Below, piece by piece: positions 45,801-58,433 of a stretch of DNA of 64,000 nucleotides. The first letter of the stretch is position 1, and each line of letters starts with the position of its first letter. This DNA is from Primula veris (lineage: Eukaryota > Streptophyta > Magnoliopsida > Ericales > Primulaceae). The stretch is taken from positions 40,444,795-40,508,794 of the forward strand of contig OY821740.1 of NCBI GenBank assembly GCA_963682055.1, given 5' to 3'. Made by a program: the position numbers and the translations under genes. The notes beneath the pieces were generated by a model. The model had not been told where the DNA came from. It made no database searches and worked only from the letters and a program-made list of their open reading frames with translations.

Positions 45801-48800
45801 AATTATTTATCTTTATTTTTTAGAGATGAAAATGTTTGAGCTTAACCTCCCTTATGATTACCGATCCCTATTATTATGGCATGTTCATCTCACCTAGAGG
45901 ATGGAGGTTAAGAGTTCAAACACTGGGTAAATTTGGTTATACATCCCTTTGGTTTAGATGCTGCTAGTTTTTCAGTACATATTTTGACCAACTTCTGCTA
46001 TCAAAATCTATCATTGTAGCCATTTAAGAAGATATACTGTTAAAAGTGTTGTGCCAGTTCATTGTGGTGTGTTGTTATTTTACAAAATAAAGTTGTTTTG
46101 AAGTAAATTAAGTTATAGTAAGTCCTGTTAGCGTCTTTTAGAAATCCTGTTATCCCCCGATTGTTTCTAGCCGCCAACCCACTGTCTATATATTTCCATA
46201 ATTCTGTTCTGGGAAAAGAGATTCATTCATACAACCGGTGCATTCCTTCCTGCACTGCCTATGAGAGGAAATTGTATGAGCAGATGGGTCTTTTCATATG
46301 ATCGACTAATGACATTTTGTCTGGATGAAGCATGTGACTGTAATTCTGATATTTGTATTTCAACAAGTATAAACCTAACAATTGCCTCATCATTTTTGCA
46401 GGATTATAACAGTTCATATATATTTTAACAATTTGATCACTGGAGAAAACGTATACAGCAAACTTTCTCTAGCTGACTTGGCTGGAAGTGCATATTTAAC
46501 CACGGAAGATGGTGACATGGACCAAGCTACAAAGTCTCTTACAGCGTACGTTATTCATTGACATTCTTTCTTTTTGTATATATATTGCATCAAATTCTGA
46601 CATTTTACCTATTCAAAGAAAGTATATAAATCAACTTTACCAAGTGTCATAGTTAAATTGTCCTGGAAATCCAATTAGACGAAGAGAGACCAAACTCAAT
46701 GCTCACATATTTTTTTATATTCTCCATCTCATCTAAAAAATACTGAAAAAATCACCTTTAATATTTAGGGGACCTTGGTGATAGTTTAATTTTTACCCCC
46801 GTATAATTACGGAATTACCTACTTGATTATGTTACTAGCTTCCTTTTTGTTATTTAAGTTTAGTTATTGTCTATACAGATTGGAAGATGTTTTAGGTGCC
46901 CTGACTGCCGGAAAAGAGGTTCCATATGAAAATTCAATGTTAACGAAATTATTGGCGGACTCTTTAGGTACTTATTTCTGGTTTTGGCTCCTATTGCAAT
47001 TTATTTTCTATTAAAAAATATACTCCTATGTATGGACATAACTGACAAGTCAATTGACATCTCCTGTCTGTAATACCATCACTGTCGCATATGACCAAGT
47101 GCCCATAAAGTTCTGCATACCATGTGAGTGTGAAATACTTTGTATGAAAGACCGTCTAACAATATATATTTGATTTTGTAGGTGGAAGTTCAAAAACCTT
47201 GATGATTGTAAACGTGTGCCCAGAAGTGTCAAACTTGTCAGAGACTATATCATCTCTCACCTTTTCTTCTAGAGTTCGTAAGGATGTTCTAAGCCCTGAA
47301 AATCAAGTCACAATTCGGAACATGAGTGATTTTGTAAGTTCTGTTTTGTTTCCCTTGGCTTTGTCTAGATGAAATTTCTTTGATACTCTTCAAAGAAGAT
47401 TTCAATAGTTAAAGTTGGTTTGGGGTGTTTTTCCATGCCTTCAATTTTCCCTTACCTTTTCAAAAACTTATATCTGCCTTTTATTTTCTGTATGTATTTT
47501 GATATAAATGTTCACCACACACTTATTTACTGAATGGATTGTGGCTTCAATCTCTTGTAGGAAAACGATGCCCATAAGGGACTATATGAAAAAGATAAGG
47601 AAGTAAATGATTTAAACCAAGAAGTTGTGTCTTTAAAGCAAACACTGAAAGAGGCAAATGATCAGTGTGTTCTACTATTCAATGAAGTTCAAAAGGCTTG
47701 GAAAGTTTCATACACGCTGCAGTCGGATTTGAAGGTTCTTGAATTATTATATTTTTATATATTAGACTTCAATGATCTAAGGATTGTTCTGTTTGGCAGC
47801 TACCATCTCTTTGGTTAATGTTTAGGGACAGAGAGTAAGAAATTTTGTACTCTAGATGGTTTTAATCTCTGGTTTTGCTTGATTGGATAAATTGGGTGGC
47901 AAGTAACACTGGATCAAGATGGTAGTAATGTTGGAAGTGGTACTAATTGCCATAAGGATGTGCAATCAAAACTCCGAGAGGTCCACAAATGTCCACATCA
48001 TGTAGTAATTTATAGAAGTAAAAGACATTCTTAGAAGTTGTACCGAGTAAATTTGCCCTTGTATAAAAATATCAGAAAATGTGGAATTGTGATTCAATTG
48101 CAATATAAAAAAGAAATGTTGATTACAAAAAAAAAAAAGAAAAAAAAAAGAAATGCTTATATGTTTTTATATGAAAAAGGAAGAAGACTAATTAGTTAAT
48201 TGTATGATTAACTATCATTTCCCATGCCCTAATATGAATCTTATATGATGGTAATTTGTACTCTCAGTATATATGAATTTATATCTTTTTTGCGACCATG
48301 CGTACAATGTGATGCCTTTCTAACATCGAATGCTAATTATTTGACTTTGATACATTAGATTACTCAGATTACTCAACCAACACCTTTTGTTTGTTCAAAG
48401 GAGAGCGATTTAGTTCTTTCGTTTCATGCACTGAACATCTTATGCCTGTTTGGCTGTTTCTAACTGCTTGGTTCTCTGATTTTTCAGTCTGAAAATAATA
48501 TGCTCGTTGAGAAACATAAAATAGAAAAGGATCAAAATGCTCAGCTCAGAAACCAAGTTGCTCAATTATTACACTTGGAGCAGGAACAAAAAGTACAAAT
48601 CCAACAACGCGATTCAACGATTCAAAATTTACAGGTTAGTCGTACAATTACTATTGTATTTGCAAGAATATCCGTTTTAGGCTTCTCATTCAGTTATGCA
48701 ATCTCTGCTATGATTTTGTCACTTTATGTTATTGGGTTTATGATCCTTATCTGTCAAGATCTCTATATACATGCTCTTCAAATTCTAATGTTTATGCTCT

Positions 48801-51800
48801 CAAATAAGAACCCTTTTAGTTACGTAGCATTAGCTGATATACTTGTTTTCATATCTGTTTCTTGAAGGCTAAACTGAAAAATATAGAGTCGGAACTTAAT
48901 GAAGCTCAACCAACTTCTAAAGCACAAGTTGGTGGACAAGATTCTTCTGCAGTCATTAAAAAATTGGAAGAGGAATTATCAAAGCGAGATTCTCTCATCG
49001 AGGTATTTCCTCTCGTAAATAGCGTTTCTAGTGTATATGGCAATACTGTTGAAACTACAATTACTATTGAAGTTCATTCAACTTGTTAGAACATGAGTCC
49101 CTTAAAAATTTGAACCCTTTACTTTACTATATAAATAAAATAGTGACGGTAACCGCTCAATAATCTACCTGAAAAAGAGGAGAGGGTGAAAATAGGAAAT
49201 CAGACATTTGAAATTGCTCAGGATTAGCATAGCTGCCTATATCGTAAATTCAAATAAAAAATTGCATTTCCCCTCTATTGATAATTGAGTGGTACTGCTG
49301 TTCTTTTTCTTTGACTTTACTGATAATTAAATTGATGACTAAGAGCTTAATCAATGCAATGCTATTGGGAGAATGTGGTAATTTTCTTGTCTTATTTCTA
49401 TCCCCGCGTTCATCTTTCCTTTTGAAAAATGAGTACATTTGCTGCCTCACTATATATGTTGGCAATCTTGCAATTTTTTCCAGTTCTGTGGTGAGATTGT
49501 TTCTTATTTATCTTTTTTTAACTTATTGTACCCTCTTCCAATTATTAAAAAAAACTTATTAGTTATTCTTTTCACAGAGATTGCATGAGGAAAATGAGAA
49601 ATTGTTCGAGAGATTAACAGAGAAAGCTAAGTCCGTTGCAACCACACAGGTACATCATTTCATGTGAAAGTTGTTTTTGTCTTTTAGTCACACGATGCAA
49701 ACCATCGGGTGATTAAAATGATTATTGGAAATTTTGTATGAGATTACTTAAGTTGGTACTGTTGCTGGATTACTCCTAGCTTATCTTTTTTATTGAGTTT
49801 CATACTTCTTATGTTAAGGCTTGTATTTTATTTCTATTCAGAATGGCAACTGTCTATAATAGATGGTAAACATTATTGGTCTTGGTTCCGATTGATACTA
49901 GAAAGCTTCTCAAATCACCGTGACTATGACTTCACTTTTAACGGACTTTACTGTTTATGTACTTGTTTGTCTTTATTTATTATTTTTGTTAAATTTTTAT
50001 AAGTTGTTAGAATAAGAAAGTATGAAAACTAAAATGCATGAATTAAAAGAAGTCAAAATGTATTTATAATAAAATTTAATTTTAAAGAGCAAAATGTATG
50101 AAAACTAAATTCAGTTATAGCTTGGTTATCGGTTTTCGAGTAGCCATTGGGTTTCGGGGCTCGGTCGTAGATAGAACCAATTGGCAGGGGCGAAAGCCAG
50201 GAAGGTGCCAAATTCACATAAGCAATTGTATAAAGTGAAATAAAAAAATGAAGGGTTACATATCACCTTTTAACATTATCTTGTGAAAATACATGGTAAT
50301 TTTTAAAAAAAATCACAATTGTCGGAATCATGGGGGGTGTCATGGCCCCGATGGTCTCTACCTAGCTTCCCCGTGTCAGTTGGCTTACAACTTAGATTTG
50401 TTTGACATAAATGAACTGGAATAAGTGTCTAAGCTTTGTCACCCACCTCTTACTGATAAGTAACAATAAAGCCCTCAATTTCTTTTTTTTGCTCGTCTTT
50501 TCTTCTTTATGCAATCTAATAACGTTGTCTATGAGCTATGGGTTCGTCACTCATGTTCTCTTGATATATATATTATTTGTTTTGGTTTGATGAACTTGTA
50601 CACTTAATGTTCTCAAATTTCTAGTGCTTGGTGCTCTTGTTTTAGATTCTTTCACATTAGCTATTCATTCTTTCATTAGGTGTCCACTCCCTTACTCAAA
50701 GGACCTGCTGATTTTGAAGCTGGGAGGTACGGTTGTTGTTCTTGTGAGATTTGTTATATTTCTTTTGTGCTTTCCATGAGACTGAATTTTGTTCTACAAA
50801 TATTTTCAACAGGACTGAGAGTAATAGCAGAGGACAGTCACTAGATGTTGCGCTTTTACCCCAGAGTGATAAGAATGAAGGTACTCGTGCATTAGTTAAA
50901 TCGGGTGATAAAAAAACAACCGCAGCTGGAGATTATCTAACAAATGCCCTGAGTGATTTTGACCCGGAACAATATGATGGTATAGCTGCCATTGCTGATG
51001 GAGCAAACAAGCTTCTTATGTTGGTAAGAAACTTCAGTTGCACACCCAGCTTAGTGGATAGGATGAGATGCACATAACCACCATGGACAATGGATTTTTA
51101 TAATAACTCCTACATACTTTTGATTTTTGCAATTAACTCCGTAATAGTAGTTTTATAAGTAACTCCTTTTGTCCAGCTTTTAAATGGTATGTTATTTTGG
51201 TTAATTTTTGGATTTGTATATTTTATTATAGGTATTAGCAGCTGTCATTAAAGCAGGTGCTTCAAGGGAACACGAAATACTAGCTGAAATTAGGGATGCC
51301 GTTTTCTCTTTCATCCGTAAAATGGAGCCAAAGAGGGTACTGGACACAATGCTAGTTTCACGTGTTAGGATTTTATATATTCGATCTTTGCTTGCAAAAT
51401 CACCAGAACTGCAATCGATAAAGGTAATCAACCTGCAGCAATGATTTCAGCTTACACGTCCAATATTATGTTCAGATGAATATATTTAGTTTCTTTTATT
51501 TCAGGTACCTCCTGTGGGGAGATTCCTGGCAAAGGCTAATACAGGGCGTAGCAGAAGCTCCAGCCGAAATAGTAGTCCTGGAAGGTCCCCTGTTATTTAT
51601 GAATCTGCCAGAGGTTATTCGGTTGATGAGCACAATTCAGTTTTTGTAGTGAATATTAAACCAGAAAAGAAATCTAAGCTATCGTCAGTTGTTTTGAAGA
51701 TCCGTGGCATCGATCAGGTCTTTCTTCTTGTATCTATTCTTTAAAATACTTCGTACTAAAACAAATTGGTTCTTTAGAGTTTTTTCTATTCTTTTTTGGT

Positions 51801-54800
51801 ACTTTTGTGGTGGGGGTTTTTCCGAGTTAAAATTTGATGTAAGCACACCTTTTTATTCACCCTATTGTCAATTGTACAGCCTGTAGAATTGTACTATCTT
51901 GCCCTCGTACAAAAGAAAGAATTCCTAGGGATTTTGGTTAAGCTATACTAAACATGTCTAAAGTGCCGCACATACTTCATTGCTCGATGGGGTTTGGCTT
52001 TTAATCATGTGTGCTTGAGACATGCGTCTCAGTCAAAAAGTATTTGGATCACTTGAAACATGTAAAATTTCTGCGAGTGCCAAGTTCATTTGTTTTCTTA
52101 CCTGATGATATGGCAATAACAGTCAAGCCCGTTTTCGCTAATTGCCATAAAGTTCTTTATTTTTATAGACCTAGAATAAATGGTTTATTTATTAAAAAGT
52201 GTGATGAACTAAGAAACGTTCCTGGGTGGAGTTTTTTTTTGTTTTTGTACATCTCTTAAACATTAATACTTTATTTTCTTTTAGCTTCAAAAACCTACAT
52301 GGCAATTATTTGAAAATTGCAGTATAAGAAATGAGTATATAAAGTAGGGCTATAATAGGTAAAAGCTAGAGGAACAGAAAGCTGAAAGCTCCGTCTTATG
52401 TTTCCTTTGTTTGGAATTACTATTGTTTATTAAGTCTGGCAAAGTAATATAATTTCACTAAGGAGATTCAGTGATCGATTTTTATTTAGAGCTCTTAAAT
52501 TTGCTGCAGAAATCACAATGCAGAGTGATTGTCCTCTTTGGACATTAACATTGCTGTTGTTGGGTTGGTTAAAGAGCGATTATGTTTGAAGATCGCAGAA
52601 AACCTATACATGGTTTTTCACCTTTTGTTCTCCATTATATCGTTTCCTGTGTAGTTCAGGGCAAAAAACACTTTAGTGATTCAAGCTATTATGTTTAATC
52701 TAATTCCCCAACATCTTCACTGAGGTTCGGTAATATCTATGACTAATAACTTTTGTGCCCCAACATATCCATTTATGCATGTTTCCCCCCACCCTTAATG
52801 CTGTTACAATCGAGTTCTAAGTGCTAATTCCTCTCTTACCTTTTGATATTCCTTCTGACAAGTTGCATTTTGACATGTCTTGTACCCTATTAATATCCTT
52901 TTTTATTATCGTAGCGCATCCATATATTCTTGAATGCATCCCCCTCCCGATGTGCCTAAGAACTGTTACAGATTCTGTGTTATTTTTTCTTTTTCAATAA
53001 TAACTATCTCAGCAAATGATATGTTTTGCTGCTATATTCATGGGAACACATGATTGTCTCCTTGATGTAAATATACTTCAAATAATGTGTATGCTAGTGT
53101 ATAACTTTGAGTTTTTCACATTCAGGAAATATGGAAACACCATGTAACTGGTGGAAAGCTCAGAGAAATAACAGAGGAAGCTAAGAGCTTCGCTATAGGG
53201 AACAAGGCTCTTGCTGCTCTGTTTGTTCATACGCCAGCTGGTGAGCTACAGAGACAGATCAGAGTTTGGTTGGCCGAGAACTTCGAGTTCCTCTCTGTTA
53301 CGTCATATGATGATGCTGGGGGTACAACAGGTAATGTAGAACCAGAGAGAGAGAGAGAGAAGGAATCAGTTTCACAAACTTGTATGTTATTCATAAATCA
53401 AATTCTGAGTTTTACAGCATACACATGCCTATCGATAGGCAACGACAACCCCCTTTCAGTTCTAGGATCGCATCATTTCCACCCTAAAAGCTGCATCTTT
53501 TTAAAATGAAATTAAAAAATGAAATGATCTCTTTAAAAATAGTATACTTCAATACTGTATATAAAAACAAAACCAAAATATAAATCTATTTATAAGTAAT
53601 ACTTTATAATTTTTCTTTCTACTTCCATCTTTTTTGGGAAATAAACCTTCAACTTGTTTTCTGCATAAACAGGTCAACTAGAACTTCTTTCAACTGCAGT
53701 GATGGATGGATGGATGGCCGGACTTGGTGCTGCAATGTTTCCAAGTACTGATGCTCTTGGTCAGCTGTTGTCCGAATATTCGAAACGTGTGTATAACTCT
53801 CAGTTGCAACATCTGAAGGTTTCTCTTTTAATTCTGTCCCACTTTTATCACAATTGTTTTTTCTTATGTACCTTCGTGCGATGCCGAAGTAGTGCTTATT
53901 TTCTTGTTCCGTTGTCTTCCCTTTTCTCCAATTAAACCATTTCCATATTTTAAGAAAAATTGTCAGAGGTTTGATTTGTAGTATGGCTCTGATTTTGGCA
54001 ATTGAGTGTAATAATGGCTGGATCATGTACCAGTGTGTTTTAGTTGGAAGTTATGCTTGGTTTACTTTCGTTGGTTGTTGATGTAGTCTAGGAATACGAA
54101 ATTTTAAAAAATTGTATAATTAACTATGGTGGACGTTTTGTGTATCAGAGGTTTACTTTCTCAGTTTCTTGATATAAGATCATATATCCGCTAGTATACT
54201 GCAAATTTCAGATAAGTTATATAGACATGCACAGTTCAGATCAATAAGAGCTAATGTTAGGGCTAGTGATATTAGGCAGACTTCAGATATTCTAAGGTGC
54301 GAAACACCTTAGTTTTTTTTAAATGACATTAGAAGTTTGATATGACATTATCTTTAATGTTATTATTTTTAACAGAACGTGATATAATTGCATCTGTGTC
54401 ATCATCATCATCATCAAACTACGCCTTTATCCCAAAGATTTGGGGTCGGCTATATAATTACATCTGCGTATCATGCATATTTATTTGGATTGCACTCTTC
54501 CATGAATGCGTGGTGGTTAATTTTTTCCTATCAGTTCTATTCCTGCTTAGTTCCTCTCTTTGATTCTCGATTTCAAGCTCCTTTCACCAATTGGATTTCA
54601 TTAACTTATTCTTTCTTCTTGGGGAAAATTACTAAAATGGTACCCAACCTATTAACTTTTAGCGATCTGGTACCCAACCTAACACTTTTTCTAATTCGGT
54701 ACCCAACCTAACACTTTTTCTAATTCGGTACCCAACCTATACGTTTCGCTCTAATTTGGTACCCAACCTAACATTTTTTCTAATTCGGTACCCAACCTAA

Positions 54801-57386
54801 CATTTTTTCTAATTCGGTACCCAACCTAACATTTTTTTCTAATTCGGTACCCAACCTATGCGTTAAAAACCGATGATCGAAGACAAATTGAGTCCCTTAA
54901 TTGGACTGTATACGTATAGGTTGGGTACCAAATTAGAGCGAAACGTATAGGTTGGGTACCGAATTAAAAAAAGTGTTAGTCGGTACCAGATCACTAAAAG
55001 TTAATAAGTTGGGTACCATTTTAGCATTTATCTCTTTCTTCTTGTAAGACTGAATATAGGTCAGCCAGGATATTTCTTTTGTTAATATTCAAACGTACAT
55101 GCTTCTAAAATCTTAACTGGGTGCTTTACTAGGATATTGCTGGTACCTTGGCGATGGAGGAGGCAGAGGACGTGGCACAAGTATCAAAATTGCGTTCAGC
55201 CCTCGAGTCTGTTGATCACAAGAGAAGAAAGGTAGCCATCTTGATACACATGCTAATACACATATATCAGCCTTGAATATATTTATATGAACATATACAC
55301 ACACATACACATAGAGTTGCATATATTTACCCCCACTAGTTTTCTGGTAAACCCTGCCGATTATCATGATTGGGTGTTTCGGTCTTCAGATAATGGAACA
55401 GATGAAAAGCGATGCACCACTATTCACTTTAGGAACTGGTACCTCACCTATTCGAAATCCTTCTACTGCGGCTGAGGATGCACGTCTGGCATCTTTAATT
55501 TCTCTGGATGGCATAATGAAGCAAGTCAAGGTTGTCATAGTTTCCGGCTTTTTGTTTCACAGTTACCGCTTGTTTTGTTGCACCTTTTTAACAAATAAGC
55601 TGGGTTTTTTTTGGATTTGGGAAAAGCTAGTTTTATCCAGTTTAAAGCTGTAGCCTTCTCAGGCTGAAAACTAAAACTATTTCAGAAAAGAAAAAAGTAA
55701 ATAAAAACAGACTAAGTTGGTATAATCAAACAAGGCCATCGTGATTTGTTTCATCAAGCTTAGCTACTGTTGAATATGTTTTAATGAGTTAGTTTGCCAG
55801 CTTTGTATATCACATTTAGGGATTATTTGTTTTCAGCTTTGAAGTAAATAAATTGGATCTTTTAGATTAAGAAAAAAAATGAGTTCATCACTTCATCTTC
55901 ATCCAACTTAGAGCTTCTAGCCATTTCAGGCCATAGCTTCAGGAAAACTCAGCTTTAAAACTGGTCAATCAAAATGCAATCCGACCTCTAAGCCAAAAAA
56001 AGAAGCTTTAATCTACTATCAAACAAGGCCTAAGAAAGTTATTTCATCAAGTTTAACTATTAACAAGATATGTTTTTAATATTTATAGGATATAACAAGG
56101 CAGTCCTCTGTAAGCTCTTTATCTAAAAGTAAGAAGAGAGCTCTGCTTGAATTGCTTGATGAGCTCTCTGAGCGCATGCCCTCACTTCTTGACATTGACC
56201 ATCCATGCGCCCAACGCAACATCGCTGATGCTCGACGGGTGGTGTTGGTAAGTAAAAGTGTTGGTGTTTTATACCTTGGTTTTTGTTTTATTTTGAATGA
56301 AAGTTTCTTTCATTTGTTTAAAAGAATACATAGTGTTAAAAACGGAGGTGTATTTCAGATAGAATCTTGTTTAAGGTACTAAAGTAGTTGATACGTGCTG
56401 ATAACTGGAGGGCTTGTTTTTATCTGAGTTTGCTTGATGCAGATCTGTCTTCTGAACATATTTTATGGTTCCATTTTATATCTTTATGCACCATTACTTG
56501 CCACTACTTTTTACTTCATCCTTTTGACCTATATTCTTAATATAGTTCTTCTCTATTATCATATGTGCTTCGATAATCGGATTATGAAAATATATAGTTG
56601 GAACTGCAAACTGTCAGATGTCCGCTGAAATATGCTTAAAATTGTGCGCACAGTTCCATATGCTGCTTTGTCTTTGTCAGACTGGAAATACCATGTTAAA
56701 ACTTTGTTTAAGGGAAAGAAAGACAAGTTGAGACTCATACTAGTGCATGGTATATATATTCCTAGTATGAACATTACTTCTATCAACCACTAAATATCTA
56801 GAGTTCAGCATGTTAGTCTTAGAGATATGGATATGAATTATAATTCTCTTTGTTGTATTCAAACTTTAGACTTTGCTTTGTTTCGAGTATCCTGTTTTAG
56901 TAACGTTATCAACCTATAGTTGGATTTATCACATGATATCTTAATTTTTCCAATCAATTACTGCAGTTTATACCAGAAGAGGATGACAGCATAAAAGAAG
57001 TACCACGTGGCATTGAACCCTCAGCAGTTTCGGGATCGGCCATAGAAAGTGATGTGTCTCAATGGAATGTTTTACAGTTCAACACAGGCTCAACCTCTCC
57101 CTTTATAATCAAATGTGGAGCAAATTCAAATTCGGAGCTCGTTATCAAAGCCGAGGCACATGTTCAAGAACCAAAGGGCGGTGAGATTGTAAGAGTTGCT
57201 CCAAAACCATCCATTTTAGAAAAGCTGACTTTGGATGAGATGAAACAGACATTCTCTCAGCTCCCTGAAGCCCTTAGCCTGCTTGCTCTCGCTAGAACAG
57301 CTGATGGAACTCGTGCTCGATACTCAAGGCTATATAGGACTCTAGCTATGAAGGTTCCTGCCCTGAAAGACCTAGTTGGTGATTAA
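42888..57386 (+). CDS. KIN-14 kinesin-like protein of the KAC/KCA type
   Basis: Twenty-four exons, all in phase, 1227 aa: 42888-43025, 43983-44106, 44310-44396, 44607-44777, 44881-44987, 45312-45443, 45561-45739, 46402-46545, 46879-46967, 47182-47333, 47561-47734, 48488-48634, 48868-49002, 49578-49649, 50680-50726, 50813-51023, 51232-51423, 51505-51717, 53126-53330, 53673-53818, 55133-55231, 55390-55530, 56089-56247, 56967-57386. The layout is a short N-terminal coiled coil (LRQEAIDLQEYSNAKLDRA), then an internal motor (IKVFCRVRPVFE, P-loop GQSGSGKTHT, YENSMLTKLLADSLGGSSKT), long coiled coils, then a conserved tail (DFDPEQYDGIAAIADGANKL, DVSQWNVLQFNTGS, ARTADGTRARYSRLYRTLAM). This matches Arabidopsis KAC1/KAC2 (KCA1/KCA2), which anchor and move chloroplasts through short actin filaments. 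The switch I SSRSH motif is absent (KFSHLIITVHI), and switch II reads DLAGSA where most kinesins have DLAGSE. The C-terminus stops at KDLVGD, shorter than I recall for Arabidopsis. Confidence 0.95.
43307..43514. mobile_element. Stowaway MITE, complete, in kinesin intron 1
   Basis: Begins CTCCCTCCGTTCC and ends GGAACAGAGGGAG, flanked on both sides by TA (43305-43306 and 43515-43516). The two halves are self-complementary (CCATTACGAAACTACATGTA against CACGTAGTTTCGTAGTGG). 208 bp. The best-preserved of several Stowaway-like copies in the window. Confidence 0.9.
50185..50375. mobile_element. hAT-type MITE in a kinesin intron (relative of the 17559 element)
   Basis: Starts CAGGGGCGAAAGCCAGG and ends CCTAGCTTCCCCGTG. 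It shares GGAATCATGGGGGGTG-like and GTGCCAAATTCACA-like blocks with 17559-17742. Flanks CCAATTGG and TCAGTTGG look like a decayed 8-bp target duplication. Confidence 0.7.
54395..54520 (+). mobile_element. LINE/SINE-type retroposon fragment
   Basis: A (TCA)n run is followed by ACGCCTTTATCCCAAAGATT and TGGGGTCGGCTATATAATTA. This is a short hairpin-bearing motif that I recall at the ends of plant LINE/SINE elements. Lies in the kinesin intron between exons 20 and 21. The element limits are not visible. Confidence 0.45.
54622..55034. mobile_element. Mutator-like foldback MITE with subterminal repeats
   Basis: A perfect 10-bp target duplication, TTTCTTCTTG, flanks it (54612-54621 and 55035-55044). 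Ends are GGGAAAATTACTAAAATGG and, inverted, GAGATAAATGCTAAAATGG. The left arm carries eight GGTACCCAACCT motifs about 27 bases apart; the right arm holds three intact inverted copies and one decayed. 413 bp, ending 98 bp before kinesin exon 21. Confidence 0.85.
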
Positions 57387-58320
57387 AATCATGAGTGTAT
57401 AACATGATTCGAAGAGGTGTATCGTATATTCTTTATCATGTGTTTTTGTATAAAAAGATGTATTTTTGGGTCTTTAACTCAAGAGAGTTCGTTGTCCTTA
57501 AATTATTGTGACTTTGTAATGTAGTTGATGGCCAATGACGGAGTAGTACTATGAATATGTATCATACATGATTTTTTACGTGTAACATATGTAACTCTAC
57601 TTTGATTTATTTATCCAATTTTCCGACTTCCTTTTGACCTAGTTCCATAGTTGTATGTATATAAAGCTGTCAATTAGCAAATTTAGAACCTTTTTTTTTC
57701 TAACCTGTCCTCTTTCAGTCAATTTCTTCTGCTATGTAATGTTGAAACATGGAACGGGATATCTTAAATATCATGGACAAAAATTATGGAAATCTGTTTA
57801 AAATAGTGAAAACTGACGGGTCGGGTTAGGCATGTTCAGATCCCCTTGAATGATGGCCCCACTGTTTGAGGTTATATTTAGCATAATCAGGAATTCAGGA
57901 TTGGAGATACTAAAATAGTCAAATGTTGGTTTAGAAAACATGTTCGTCAAATTAGGATAACTTATTGCAACATTAGAGTTGAAGAAAAGCGTGTCTTGAC
58001 AAAAAATAAAAATTGTAACTTTGTAGATGAAGCTTAGGTTCAGACCTCTGTATTTTAGAGTAACGATGTATATTTATATTTGGTATACAAGAAAACTCAA
58101 ACAACAGTTATTTAAAGATGATGTATCAGTTTGATATCAATTGCCTCTCTCAGAAGCCTTTTGTATGCTAATAATTCTACACATTTATGTAATGTCAAAC
58201 AATCAACTTGGGTCTTCATCATCACTAACAACCGAGGAAGTTGAACTAATTGTATTTAATCTCCAGATTGAGCACACCTAATTTCTCATCTAATCTGCAC
58301 AATTTTTTTAAATTTCTCGA
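57387..58320. other. Intergenic region, kinesin to the peptide cluster
   Basis: Holds the kinesin 3' untranslated region and the promoter of the first small peptide gene. From about 57900 the sequence (GAGATACTAAAATAGT, AAATGTTGGTTTA) matches the region from about 61290, so it is part of the segment duplicated with the peptide genes. Confidence 0.55.
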
Positions 58321-58330
58321 CTATAAGTAA
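58321..58330 (+). promoter_or_regulatory. TATA-like element of the first peptide gene
   Basis: CTATAAGTAA lies about 110 bases upstream of the ATG, aligned with CTATAAATAC at 59732 and 61771 in the two related copies. Confidence 0.45.
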
Positions 58331-58433
58331 CCCATCAATAAGTTATACATCTCATCCCAACACAGAAGTTTGCCTTCCAAAATTACTTTGGCTCTTAAAG
58401 CTTGAGTTAGTTAATATATCAGTCTTCACAAAA

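Noticed and set aside
45870..45945. tRNA-like AGAGTTCAAACACTGGG in a kinesin intron
   Set aside because: Only one weak box is seen. Not enough for a SINE call.
52011..52259. 82-codon open frame in the large kinesin intron 18
   Set aside because: No recognisable features; the exons on both sides join in phase without it.
54640..54860. Regularly spaced repeats resembling a CRISPR array
   Set aside because: The repeats are 12-mers with short AT-rich spacers that are themselves repeated. They lie in one arm of a foldback transposon with a 10-bp target duplication, in plant DNA.
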